DNA of 64,000 nucleotides, from the NCBI GenBank assembly GCA_020444325.1, contig JAHLLD010000002.1, forward strand, positions 412,882-476,881, given 5' to 3'. A program made the position numbers and the translations under genes. This DNA comes from a bacterium. GTDB taxonomy: Bacteria; Bacteroidota; Ignavibacteria; SZUA-365. Shown here piece by piece: positions 6,783 through 15,378 of the stretch. Positions within the stretch are counted from its first letter, which is position 1. Each line of letters starts with the position of its first letter. The notes beneath the pieces were generated by a model that made no database searches, was not told the DNA's origin, and saw only the letters and a list, made by a program, of their open reading frames with translations.

Positions 6783-9767
6783 CTAACGCAGGATGGAGAA
6801 TGCGCCGGTTGAGGTCCAGCGACTGCCGCTGTGCTGATTGACGGACTCCATCCGCAGGCGATAGTGTCCCGCCGGCAACGCGGCCGTACGTAGCGGCTGG
6901 CTGTGTGTTCCTGCGCTGCGAAGCAGGGCGGGAGTGCGGAGCACCTCGCGTCCCAGCGCGTCAAACACCGTGATGGTCACTTCATGTTCGCTTCCCGGCG
7001 CGCCGCCCAGCGTATAGCGCAACGTGCCATTGCTGCCGGCCGTCAGGGGATTGGGATAGAGCTGCTCGAGTGCAAAATCGCCGATAGCTGCGGGTACTTC
7101 TGCGATGCCGGTGACAATCGGGTAGTACGCGCTGTCAGAGAAAAGCAGGATGCGCGATTGGAACGGCAGCAGGTCGCAGGAAAACGACGCCAGTTGCTCG
7201 CGTGTCAGCGCGAAGGTAGAATCTGCGAGCATGTCATTCAGGTAATAGGTCATGCCATCTTCGAGCGGGGAAGAGAGATTCATTCCCGCTGCTGCGAGAT
7301 CCACGGTGACCGTCACCGGGTTCTGCGTGAAGTTGGCGGTGGTGATGAGGTTCTCATCCGATGCGGGACGCAGGAAGCTGTACACTCCCGGCGTGCCGTT
7401 CGCGATGCGCGTGATACGCGGCGAACGGAGTGAGGAGAAGCGCTTCCGGATGGAAATCAGGTCCCGGTAATAATCGAAGAAATCCGGCCGAGGCGCGACT
7501 ACAAAATCGACCGTGTTGCGCTGTCCCTTCCAGCCGACCTCCTGTCCCGCATACAGCATCGGGATGCCCGGTGCGGAAAACATCACCGCGGCCCCGGGCT
7601 TGGTACGGTCGGTCCGACTGTTGAACAGTTCGGCCACGCGCGTCTCGTCATGATTCTCCATGAAGCGGAAGTAATGCGCATTGGGTCCCGTATAGTGATT
7701 GTAATTTTCGTTGGGGGAATAGTTGCGCGTGCGGTCGTCGAGCGCATCGATGACGCCGTTGCCCATCGTGGTTTTAATTTGCCCGTACCAGTTCCAGTCG
7801 TAGCCTGCGTCGCAGGCGCCTCCACCGTCAGCGTAATTCACTTCGGATCCCGTTCCCGTGCCGTCGGTTTCCCCGAGAATCATGGCGTCGGGTTTGTAGC
7901 GCTTGATTTCCTCGCGGAAGGGACGCCACCAGGTCTTTTCCCCATAGCGGTTTTGCGGACCCCAGTACACATCGAGCCTGAAACCATCCGCTTTGCGATT
8001 CATCAGCCAGAAGCGGTACACGTCCATCATATAGCGCCGCGTGTCTTCATTCCCGAGATTCAGGTTCGCCAGCGACCAGTTCGAGTAGCGCGCGTACAGC
8101 GCATAGCCGTTGTCGGTGACGATGGACTGTCCAAGTCCGCGGTCATCCCCGATCACGCGGTTCTCGATATAGGACCGGTAGCTGGAGTAGTCGCCCCATT
8201 CCCTGATGTCCTGCACCCAGCGATGATTCTCATGCACGTGATTCGGAGTGATATCGAGGATGACGCGCATGTCGTTCGCATGTGCGCTGTCGATCAGTGC
8301 GTCGTAATCCGCGATAGTACCGATGCTCTCATCCACGGTATAGAAATCGATGATGCTGTATCCCCCGTTGAACGAATTGATGCTGCCGGGATTGTTCATG
8401 ATCGGCATGAGCCAGATGGTATTCACCCCGAGCGCTTTCATGCGGGGGATATCGCGCATGACATGTTCGAGGTCGCCGTCGGAGGAATACGCCGGCACGA
8501 AGATTTCGTAGACAATGGCGTCCCGTACCCAGGCGGGATTCTCATCAATGCGTCCGAACGTCGGATCTGCCTCACCGTCTGAGACGCGGATGTAATTTCT
8601 CGCGATGGAGGTATGATGCATGGGATCCAGCACCTCGAGCGTGAAATAATATTCCCCGGGTACGCTCGGTGCGGGAAATTGCAGCATGGGACCGCTCTGG
8701 TTGATGTTCAGCGGAGCGGGATTTTTCTCATCCTCGGATTTCCAGGAATAGGCCAGGTGGTCACCATCGGGATCCGTGCTGGCGAAGCCATTGAGCGATA
8801 CCGTTTCGTTTGAAAATCCGAACTGCATGACGGCTTTCGGAGCGTGATCCACCCATCGGTGGATGATGAGCGGCACGCTGTGCACCGCGCTGCCGTCCTT
8901 CATCCCATGCGCGGTAAACACATTGTCGCCTTCAAACAGCTCCGTCTCCGCGAAAAACGATTCGTTGATCATTCCCGTCTGCAGCGTATCGCCGTTGTCG
9001 CTGACAATAATGATGTCGGTCACGCCGGCCTGCGCCGTATAGCCCTCGAGCAGGAGGGAATCGCGGTACGTGCCCGGATTGTCGCGCGTAAACCACTGCA
9101 GGGGAGAACTCTGCACCGTGATGGAAATCGAATCCGTCGTTGGCTCTATTCCGCTGCCGACGGCGACGAGCGTGATCACATGCTCACCATCTTCCACATC
9201 GGTGAGCAGGAGGTCGAGCGAATGCGTGGCAGCATCATACTGCGAACCGAAGGTGGCGACTTCCGCTCCATCGAGAAGGACGCGCGAGCCCTCGGTGTCG
9301 ATCGACATACCGACGACAGGGAAAACATCCGCCAGCACGCGCACCGAATCCGTGGTCAGGATAGGACCATTGTCCGCGCGCAGGTGCAGGATTGTGGGAC
9401 GCCGCACGTATATGATACTGTTCCCGTATCCCCCGTAGGTGTATGGATTGAGCGGATCCGCCAGCCAGCTGTCCGATTGTCCATTGAGATTGAACTTGTA
9501 CTGATACGAGCCATCAGGTCCCGAACCGCCGCCCACTTCCAGCCGCACGGTTTTCTCCCAGCTGCCGTCTCCCATCTTCGTCATCGTCCACGAGCCCGGA
9601 TTGATGGTCCCGTTGCTGTTATTCGCCCAGTTATTGAATTCCCCCGCCAGGTGCACGAATGTCGGCGAGCCTGCCGAATAGTAGCGGAATGTGACATCGA
9701 CGCTGTCCTGCGCAAACGTGCTGGAAAAAAGCAGGCACAGAAAAAGAAACGAAAACAAGGTGCGCAT
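6783..9767 (-). CDS. Secreted GH13 alpha-amylase family enzyme with T9SS sorting domain
   Basis: Exported glycoside hydrolase of about 994 residues, hydrolysing alpha-glucan outside the cell. After the signal peptide (MRTLFSFLFLCLLFSSTFAQ) comes an early-set/CBM48-like module (FRYYSAGSPTFVHLAGEFNNW), further Ig-like modules, then the GH13 barrel from about residue 425. Catalytic residues are the nucleophile Asp in GFRLDVYWG (about 599), acid Glu in ILGETDG (about 631) and Asp in ENHDETR (about 706). TPNHVHENH is the conserved region I. The last 85 residues (EQLYPNPLTAGSNGTLRY...) are a type A T9SS sorting domain. A longer frame opens at 9857, but the signal peptide fixes the start at 9767. 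Exact glucan specificity is not visible. Confidence 0.93.
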   Translation of the reverse strand: MRTLFSFLFLCLLFSSTFAQDSVDVTFRYYSAGSPTFVHLAGEFNNWANNSNGTINPGSWTMTKMGDGSWEKTVRLEVGGGSGPDGSYQYKFNLNGQSDSWLADPLNPYTYGGYGNSIIYVRRPTILHLRADNGPILTTDSVRVLADVFPVVGMSIDTEGSRVLLDGAEVATFGSQYDAATHSLDLLLTDVEDGEHVITLVAVGSGIEPTTDSISITVQSSPLQWFTRDNPGTYRDSLLLEGYTAQAGVTDIIIVSDNGDTLQTGMINESFFAETELFEGDNVFTAHGMKDGSAVHSVPLIIHRWVDHAPKAVMQFGFSNETVSLNGFASTDPDGDHLAYSWKSEDEKNPAPLNINQSGPMLQFPAPSVPGEYYFTLEVLDPMHHTSIARNYIRVSDGEADPTFGRIDENPAWVRDAIVYEIFVPAYSSDGDLEHVMRDIPRMKALGVNTIWLMPIMNNPGSINSFNGGYSIIDFYTVDESIGTIADYDALIDSAHANDMRVILDITPNHVHENHRWVQDIREWGDYSSYRSYIENRVIGDDRGLGQSIVTDNGYALYARYSNWSLANLNLGNEDTRRYMMDVYRFWLMNRKADGFRLDVYWGPQNRYGEKTWWRPFREEIKRYKPDAMILGETDGTGTGSEVNYADGGGACDAGYDWNWYGQIKTTMGNGVIDALDDRTRNYSPNENYNHYTGPNAHYFRFMENHDETRVAELFNSRTDRTKPGAAVMFSAPGIPMLYAGQEVGWKGQRNTVDFVVAPRPDFFDYYRDLISIRKRFSSLRSPRITRIANGTPGVYSFLRPASDENLITTANFTQNPVTVTVDLAAAGMNLSSPLEDGMTYYLNDMLADSTFALTREQLASFSCDLLPFQSRILLFSDSAYYPIVTGIAEVPAAIGDFALEQLYPNPLTAGSNGTLRYTLGGAPGSEHEVTITVFDALGREVLRTPALLRSAGTHSQPLRTAALPAGHYRLRMESVNQHSGSRWTSTGAFSILR

Positions 9768-10065
9768 AAGTAAACCGGTCCGTTGCGAGTTGAATGATAC
9801 CCCTATAATGCATCCGCTCCGCTGAAAGTTCAAGCCACAGCGCATTGCACCCTGCAAGAACGGCCGATTTCGAGCAGAAAAAGCGGGGAAATGAGTTTTA
9901 GGGTGTATTAAAAATAAATTTTAACATGTCCTAAAATTGCTGTGGACATTCAAAACGGGTCAGGAAAGTTGACTTTCGCGCATGAGATACTGATTTTGCC
10001 CGGGAATGAAATCCCGATGGCTGTGTCTGTAATGTGCATCGGTGTGAAATGATGGGCGGAGTATC
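9768..10065. other. Intergenic region between divergent secreted-protein genes
   Basis: 298 bp, AT-rich around 9890-9950, serving as the 5' region of both the amylase and the FG-GAP gene. On the plus strand TTGACT at 9969-9974 could be a -35, but the -10 at the right spacing (GATTTT, 9992-9997) is poor. No clear promoter for the amylase was found. Confidence 0.35.
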
Positions 10066-11754
10066 GTGAGCAAATCAAGGAGAACTCGGATTCCATTCAG
10101 GTCGGCAATCGCAATCGCGCTTGCCTGCCTGTCCTTCAGCACTCCCGCATTCGGTCAGCTGCAGAAAACGACGGACAATCCTGACTGGGCGATTAGGATA
10201 TTTGACCAGGTGGTACACAAGGAGCATCCGGGATTTGCGCGGTGGTTCTGCAAGCTGGGGGACATCAACCGCGATGGATTCGGTGACTTTGCCGTTGCCA
10301 CGGCCTACGACACGACGTTCATCTTCCTGGGTGGCGATCCCCTCCACCATGAGCCCTATGACACGCTGTACGGTGGCGGCCCTGGGATTGCCACAGCCGA
10401 TTTCAATCACGACGGTTTGCTCGATCTCGTGACGGCGTTGGATTTTATCAACGACGTCGAAGATCCAGCACATAGAGGTTTACTGCGTATCTATATACAG
10501 AAGTCTACGATTCCCTACTTTGGTCCCGAGCCGGAGTACCTTTTGCAAGGCGATTCATTGCAGTTGCTGGGATCTACCTCGTACCATCCGGTGAATAACG
10601 ATTATCGTGCCGCAATTCAAGTGCTCGATTACAACGGGGATCAGAAGGATGATCTCCTCGTGCTTCGCCGAAATTGGGACACTGTTGGATTTCGTTTCGA
10701 GCCCGTCATATTTCTCGGCGACCCGCCGTTTTCGGATGAACCGGACATCGTGATCAACCTGGTCAAGTATGGGAATAGCACGAATATACCCATTGATGTG
10801 CTTGTTGGAGATTTCAACGGTGATGGTTTTGATGATGTGATGTTCGCCGGTGAGGCAAGGAACCCTGATAAACTAATAATATGGGAATTGTATCTTGGAA
10901 ATGCTGAGGGCCGCGCGGACGCTCCAGACAGGATACTGGACGGGGACGACGGGTGGAGCCCCAGTCCCACGTTACCAAGTGCCGTATTTGATGTCAATAA
11001 TGACGGATACGATGATATAGTTGATTCTAATGGACATCGCATTTACGGGGATGCTCTCGTCTTTCATGGACAGCAGGATTTACCTCAGGTGTTCGAGCCG
11101 ACCGATTCCATACCGAATTTCGATCCACGGGATCAGCACATCCTCGGGCCGAAGGTCGTCTATCCTGTAGGAGATATGGATGGAAATGGCATGAAAGATC
11201 TGCTGATAGGTTGGAATACCTACTACTACAACAAAGGCACACTATACCACATGTACCCGATGCACCCGTGGGGATTGGACAAAGTACCAAAAGGCTACCA
11301 GGGTACAACGCCAGAAGCGGATCATGTGCTGGCCCGGGCATACGATGCGGGTGATGTGAATGGTGATGGATATGACGATTTCGCAACGATCGGCGGTGGC
11401 TACGAAACAGGGACACGGTTGGATCACAGATTCCAGATCAACCTCGGGTCGCCCATGCTCGCCACGGGAATTCCATCCCAATCCACCGCGATCCCTCTGA
11501 CCGCCACAGTCTATCCCAATCCATTGGCCACGGGAAGCGAAAATCTCCATGTGCGCATCACCTCGAAAATCGGGGAATCCATCTCTCTCTACGCCTTCGA
11601 CGTACTTGGACGCCTGGTGCACGCCGAGCAACTGACCTCTGACGCAACCGAGACCCTCGTTGCACTCACCGCCGCCCAATGGCAGCCTGGTGTATATCAC
11701 CTCGTGATTGCAACATCACTCGGAAGCATGTACAGGTCATTCACTGTGTTGTGA
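10066..11754 (+). CDS. Secreted FG-GAP/VCBS repeat protein with T9SS sorting domain
   Basis: Exported integrin-alpha-like propeller of 562 residues. The signal peptide (AIAIALACLSFSTPAFGQ) is followed by about seven Ca2+-binding FG-GAP repeats with DxNxDGxxD loops: GDINRDGFGDF, ADFNHDGLLDL, DYNGDQKDDLL, GDFNGDGFDDV, DVNNDGYDDIV, GDMDGNGMKDLL and GDVNGDGYDDF. The C-terminus (ATVYPNPLATGSENLHVRI ... GVYHLVIATSLGSMYRSFTVL) is a T9SS sorting domain, so the protein is predicted to end up on the surface or secreted. The start is GTG at 10066, preceded by GGGCGGAG. It converges on the acyltransferase gene with only 13 bp between them. Role is probably adhesion or surface-related, by analogy. Confidence 0.87.
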   Translation: MSKSRRTRIPFRSAIAIALACLSFSTPAFGQLQKTTDNPDWAIRIFDQVVHKEHPGFARWFCKLGDINRDGFGDFAVATAYDTTFIFLGGDPLHHEPYDTLYGGGPGIATADFNHDGLLDLVTALDFINDVEDPAHRGLLRIYIQKSTIPYFGPEPEYLLQGDSLQLLGSTSYHPVNNDYRAAIQVLDYNGDQKDDLLVLRRNWDTVGFRFEPVIFLGDPPFSDEPDIVINLVKYGNSTNIPIDVLVGDFNGDGFDDVMFAGEARNPDKLIIWELYLGNAEGRADAPDRILDGDDGWSPSPTLPSAVFDVNNDGYDDIVDSNGHRIYGDALVFHGQQDLPQVFEPTDSIPNFDPRDQHILGPKVVYPVGDMDGNGMKDLLIGWNTYYYNKGTLYHMYPMHPWGLDKVPKGYQGTTPEADHVLARAYDAGDVNGDGYDDFATIGGGYETGTRLDHRFQINLGSPMLATGIPSQSTAIPLTATVYPNPLATGSENLHVRITSKIGESISLYAFDVLGRLVHAEQLTSDATETLVALTAAQWQPGVYHLVIATSLGSMYRSFTVL

Positions 11755-11767
11755 GCCGCAGCTTCAC

Positions 11768-13321
11768 TCAGAACAGCGCGGGCTTTGAGTGTTTGCGGTG
11801 GTATGCGAGGAAGGAGGCTGTGCCTTCCTTGCCCATGTAGCGCTCGAGGACGCGGGGGTCGGTGCGTGTGAGGTCGACGAGGATGAGTCCGTCAAGCACG
11901 TCTGAGAAATCCGGATCCACGTTGAAGCCCAGCAGCTGTCCGCCGAGTTTGAGATACTGCTTGAGCAGGATGGGGATGTCTTTCTGATCGGCTTCGATGT
12001 CGGCGATGAGGGAGGAGAGGTCTTTCATCTCGCGTACGACGGTGGACATGGTGGCGGGATCGATGGTCATCGGCACCTGTGCGGGGGGAGTACGCGGCTG
12101 CACGAGACGTGCCCGATCATCCATATTGTGTTTATGCAGAAACTGCATAAGGATGTGCTGCTGTCCCAGTCTGTAAGCCGCCGCGATGCGCCGCGCACTG
12201 CTGTCCCACAGGAACAGGTGCAGGTAATGCGGATCGAAATCGTCGAGATCGAGTGCTTTTCCCGTTCCTTCATGATTTGCGCGAAAGGTGATTTCCCGCA
12301 GGCGGCCGATTTCCTTCATGACTGAGGGAATTGCAGGCGCACCGGCGACATACACTTCGTATTCCCCATGACTGACAAGCAGCGCTTCGGACGGAAGGGC
12401 GTGGATTTCGTCGACAATCGCGGCGGTGGGGACGGGCGGGGCGATGGGACGCAGGTTCACGGTTTTCGCTGCCTGCGCGACTTCGGGATTCCCTGGATTC
12501 TGCAATTCGGTGCGTATGCGCAGGTATGCGGTGGCGTCCTTTGCATTCTTGAAACTGGCCAGCCGCTCCGGGGAAATCACATTGCCGATATGCGCTCGGC
12601 TGCGGAGTCCCTTTTTGTTCACGAACTCATGCGGCAGCCGCGCCGTGCGCAGCATGGGGTGAAGGAGTCCAAGCGCCTGGAACAGTGGTCCATTCTGTCC
12701 CTCGAAAAACACCGGCAGCACCGCCGCGCCACTACGCTGCGCCAGCTGTCCTATACTCTTGTGCCACTCCGGATCAGTCACGCGCCGGTTGCGCAGCGTC
12801 ATGTGCGAGACCGTCCCTGCTGGAAACACGCCAAGTACGCCGCCCTGATCCAACCAGCGCAGCGTTTCCTTCATCGCCGCCAGGTTGGCGCGGGTGGATT
12901 CCTCTTTCCCGAAAGGATCGACCAGTATAAAGAGATCCCGCAGCTGCCGTATCTGTCCCAGGATGAAATTCGCCATGATGCGGACGTCCGGGCGACGCTG
13001 TTTGAGCAGGGAAGCGAGCATGAGTCCTTCAATTCCCCCGAACGGGTGATTCGCCACTACGATCAGGGGTCCCTCAGCCGGAATCCGATCCAGCTGCTCC
13101 TGCTGCGCCTCGCAGGCCACATCCAGCACACGCAGGATGCGATCTTCCGCACTGTCCACATCATCGAGCACCTCCGACGCCTCCGCAATCGCGCTCAGCC
13201 TGTGCAGCGACAGCGCCCGCTCCAGCGCCGGCTGCACACTGCGATACAGCGCCTGCTTGAATAAACTCTCGTCCTGCATCTCAAGGCGGAAACGGTTGTC
13301 GGTCTGCTGGAAGGATATCAT
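11768..13321 (-). CDS. OlsF-like bifunctional acyltransferase (PlsC-type plus OlsB/GNAT-type)
   Basis: Two-domain acyltransferase of 517 residues. The N-terminal half is a lysophospholipid acyltransferase fold: catalytic His in IVVANHPFGGIEG, where the usual HxxxxD acid is Glu (HPFGGIE), then VFPAGTVSH and VLPVFFEGQNGPLFQ. The C-terminal half resembles the OlsB-type N-acyltransferase: REITFRANHEGTGKALDLDD, HYLHLFLWDSSARRIAAAYRLG, then LLKQYLKLGGQLLGFNVDPDF. This order is that of OlsF, which makes ornithine lipids in Bacteroidetes and some proteobacteria (N-acylation by one domain, O-acylation by the other). Related proteins are often called putative hemolysin. An in-frame TTG at 13372 exists, but ATG 13321 is preferred. 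Predicted site is the inner face of the membrane. Ornithine as substrate is inferred. Confidence 0.72.
   Translation of the reverse strand: MISFQQTDNRFRLEMQDESLFKQALYRSVQPALERALSLHRLSAIAEASEVLDDVDSAEDRILRVLDVACEAQQEQLDRIPAEGPLIVVANHPFGGIEGLMLASLLKQRRPDVRIMANFILGQIRQLRDLFILVDPFGKEESTRANLAAMKETLRWLDQGGVLGVFPAGTVSHMTLRNRRVTDPEWHKSIGQLAQRSGAAVLPVFFEGQNGPLFQALGLLHPMLRTARLPHEFVNKKGLRSRAHIGNVISPERLASFKNAKDATAYLRIRTELQNPGNPEVAQAAKTVNLRPIAPPVPTAAIVDEIHALPSEALLVSHGEYEVYVAGAPAIPSVMKEIGRLREITFRANHEGTGKALDLDDFDPHYLHLFLWDSSARRIAAAYRLGQQHILMQFLHKHNMDDRARLVQPRTPPAQVPMTIDPATMSTVVREMKDLSSLIADIEADQKDIPILLKQYLKLGGQLLGFNVDPDFSDVLDGLILVDLTRTDPRVLERYMGKEGTASFLAYHRKHSKPALF
12132..12150. repeat. Dispersed palindrome copy 1 (inside acyltransferase gene)
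   Basis: TTATGCAG-AAA-CTGCATAA: 8-bp perfect arms around three bases, in coding sequence. On the coding strand it is read as LMQFLHK. It matches the core ATGCAG-N3-CTGCAT shared with five other sites in the window. Confidence 0.6.
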
Positions 13322-13663
13322 GTCGGTTCTGCGGATTGGTGAGGAAGGAAGTGCTTCTGTATTCCAGCCCAAATTACCACCGATGCGTTACACAGGTATT
13401 GGGGAATTGTGTGAATACTGTTGAAAAGGGGAATTCGGTACATACTCACGGAAGCAATGCCCAAAACAGCCCGATTCGGGCGCTTATTTTAAATGAACGG
13501 AGAAAAATCGCTGAAAATAGCGAAAAAACGCATGTTGTTACCGCAACCGAATGTGTAGAAATGACCCTACATAAGTTCAATAAAAGCATGAAAATGCCTA
13601 TGTGGTATGTACTGGATTCCATAATAGGGAGTTTGGTAAATAGGGAATTAGGGAATTTGGGTG
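13322..13663. other. AT-rich non-coding region upstream of the acyltransferase gene
   Basis: Visibly lower GC than its flanks. It holds small hairpins: GCCCGA-T-TCGGGC (13469-13481) and TCGCT/AGCGA around 13508-13523, the latter with A-runs that would read as a weak terminator on the minus strand. Around 13640-13660 are short TAGGGAATT-type direct repeats. No convincing gene: the open frames here have no ribosome binding site or recognisable protein. Confidence 0.5.
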
Positions 13664-13692
13664 TTGACTGTAGGGACACGATTACGTATTCT
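13664..13692 (+). promoter_or_regulatory. Candidate sigma-70 promoter of the structured leader/ncRNA
   Basis: TTGACT (13664-13669), 17-base spacer, TATTCT (13687-13692). The predicted start of transcription is near 13699, leading into the structured non-coding region. A second TTGACA at 13704-13709 has no good -10 partner. Confidence 0.5.
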
Positions 13693-13698
13693 TGTCAC

Positions 13699-14227
13699 GG
13701 AACTTGACAGTACAACACCATATGAATCTTTAAATGTTTAATAAAAAGTCAAATGGAAACGTCACAATGCCACTGCAAAGCGGGCAGACTTGGACAGCCG
13801 GTGAGAGGGGAGACGGGGAATCAGGGAGAACGCCGGTCAGGGAGCGGGGAAAGTGTCCATCTTTGTTCGATGCATTGCGTCGTCGCCATTTGCATGCCGT
13901 CTCCGGGGAACCCTCGCAGTCCGGCGCGCAGCCGGAAGCAGTGAATGCCACCGCGCCGCGTCGCGCGACGGGGATGTCCGATCTTGTTGCCGTCCATCGG
14001 ACGGCCGGGAGAGTCCGGACTGCGAGGGTGAGCGGCAATTCAAATGCAAGCCCCCACGGAATCGATGAAGCCACGCAATTTGCCGGACGCGCTGAGGGAG
14101 GGTGCGTCACAGGGAGCGGCAATGCGTCAGTGAACGTCTGCAGCGTTCCGGTTTCCTCAGCTGTGCTGTGGGAGGCGTTTTAGATACCGTTTGAGAGCGC
14201 ATGCGGCGCTCTCGCGGTATCGCTTTT
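13699..14227 (+). ncRNA. Candidate structured leader RNA or ncRNA, no known family
   Basis: About 530 bases without a plausible gene, bounded by a promoter candidate and an intrinsic terminator. Its core is a long imperfect inverted repeat: CCCTCGCAGTCCGG (13911-13924) pairs perfectly with CCGGACTGCGAGGG (14015-14028), and the stem extends through TGCCG/CGGCA and CATTTG (13887-13892)/CAAATG (14041-14046). Inside it GTCCGAT (13975-13981) pairs with ATCGGAC (13996-14002). The terminator ends about 42 bases before the lipoprotein start codon, which is the geometry of a cis-acting attenuator or riboswitch, though a free ncRNA fits as well. I recognise no known riboswitch. Confidence 0.4.
14183..14227 (+). 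terminator. Strong intrinsic terminator ahead of the lipoprotein gene
   Basis: GATACCG (14183-14189) pairs with CGGTATC (14215-14221), and GAGAGCGC (14193-14200) with GCGCTCTC (14206-14213), around loop ATGCG. A short internal loop lies between the two stems. TTTT follows at 14224-14227. Confidence 0.75.
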
Positions 14228-14268
14228 CGATCTCGCATTGATTGTATACACAGGGACCAGGGAATATC

Positions 14269-15321
14269 ATGCGCTCAATCATCATCCTTTGCCTCACCAC
14301 CGCATTCCTCAGCGCCTGCAGTGAAGACACTCCGCAGCCCATAGAACCGGATCCCGTCAACGCGGCTCCGCTCGATACCACGAGTCATATTTTTACCTGG
14401 GAGTTTGACACTGTTGCAGCGCCGCTGTCAGCGATTCATGGTATTGCGGCTGTGGGACCGGACGATATCTGGGTGTCTGGACAGTTTTACTGGTACGATT
14501 CGACAGGCAGAGTGTCCCCCGTGCCGGTCGGGAATGCCGCCCATTGGAACGGGAAGGAATGGAAGTATAAAGGATTCAATTCCATGGGGGGACGCTCCTG
14601 GTATCCGTTGGATGATGCAGCAGCCTTCGGACCAAATAATGTCTGGATCTGTGGAGGATCGCCATATAAATGGGACGGTGCGAAATGGACGCTTTACAAC
14701 TATGACGGATTTTACTTCCACAGCGGAATCAACGATATCTGGGCGTCACCCGATCAGAAACGCGTCTGTGCGGTGGGATACGATAACTCCTGTGTGCTGT
14801 ATGCGCCGGAGAGTGACTCCTTTGAATGGGTGAACATGCCGGGAGAGGATCATCTGTACAAGGTTCATGGGACGGAGGACGGTACGATCTACATCGCCGC
14901 CGGAAATCCGAACATGGGGGATGGACATGTGTACACTATTTCAACGGACGGAACAGTAGAAACGATGTTTCGCTGTCCCTATGGCAGGGTGTCCAACCTG
15001 TGGCATTATCGCGACACGCTGTACATCACATGGAATGAGCATATTCTCAGGCTGGTGGATGCGAAAACGGATAATCTGCTGCCTGTGACGAAGGCGAGGC
15101 ATCATATTTTCGACGTCATCGCCGACGCGCCGAATTCGATCATTGCAACGACGGACTACAACTACATACTGCATTTCAATGGGGCGACCTGGGAGGAAGT
15201 GCATTTCGCCTATCCGGCGATGCTGACGGTGATGGATGCGTCCGTCTGCGGACGGCATGTGTACATCGCTGCCTATGCGCCTGGACAGGTCTGTGTCATC
15301 GCACACGGGACGCGGCAATAA
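14269..15321 (+). CDS. Lipoprotein with WD/propeller-like repeats
   Basis: Predicted lipoprotein of 350 residues. The signal SIIILCLTTAFLSAC ends at a lipobox with Cys at about residue 17, followed by a Pro/Asp-rich linker. The body has repeats of the kind AVGPDDIWVSGQFYWYD, AHWNGKEWKYKGF, AFGPNNVWICGGSPYKWDG and DIWASPDQKRVCAVG, which resemble a beta-propeller of the DxWxxG...WdGxxW type seen in many Bacteroidota/Chlorobiota surface proteins. Start is ATG 14269, with CAGGGA about 7 bases upstream. It follows the terminator at 14183-14227, so its expression may depend on readthrough. No enzymatic motif was seen. A 57-bp gap separates it from the next gene on the same strand. Confidence 0.7.
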   Translation: MRSIIILCLTTAFLSACSEDTPQPIEPDPVNAAPLDTTSHIFTWEFDTVAAPLSAIHGIAAVGPDDIWVSGQFYWYDSTGRVSPVPVGNAAHWNGKEWKYKGFNSMGGRSWYPLDDAAAFGPNNVWICGGSPYKWDGAKWTLYNYDGFYFHSGINDIWASPDQKRVCAVGYDNSCVLYAPESDSFEWVNMPGEDHLYKVHGTEDGTIYIAAGNPNMGDGHVYTISTDGTVETMFRCPYGRVSNLWHYRDTLYITWNEHILRLVDAKTDNLLPVTKARHHIFDVIADAPNSIIATTDYNYILHFNGATWEEVHFAYPAMLTVMDASVCGRHVYIAAYAPGQVCVIAHGTRQ

Positions 15322-15378
15322 CAAACACCGCCGGGTTTCAGGGAGAACACTTCACAAAAACATCTTTGGGAGGATGTC

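Noticed and set aside
12368-13264. Long plus-strand frames opposite the acyltransferase (also 22738-23697 opposite the aspartase fusion)
   Set aside because: Antisense to conserved enzymes, with no family features.
13730-14122. 130-codon minus-strand and similar plus-strand frames in the non-coding region
   Set aside because: No ribosome binding site or known family, and the sequence is dominated by inverted repeats, which better explains it as structured RNA.
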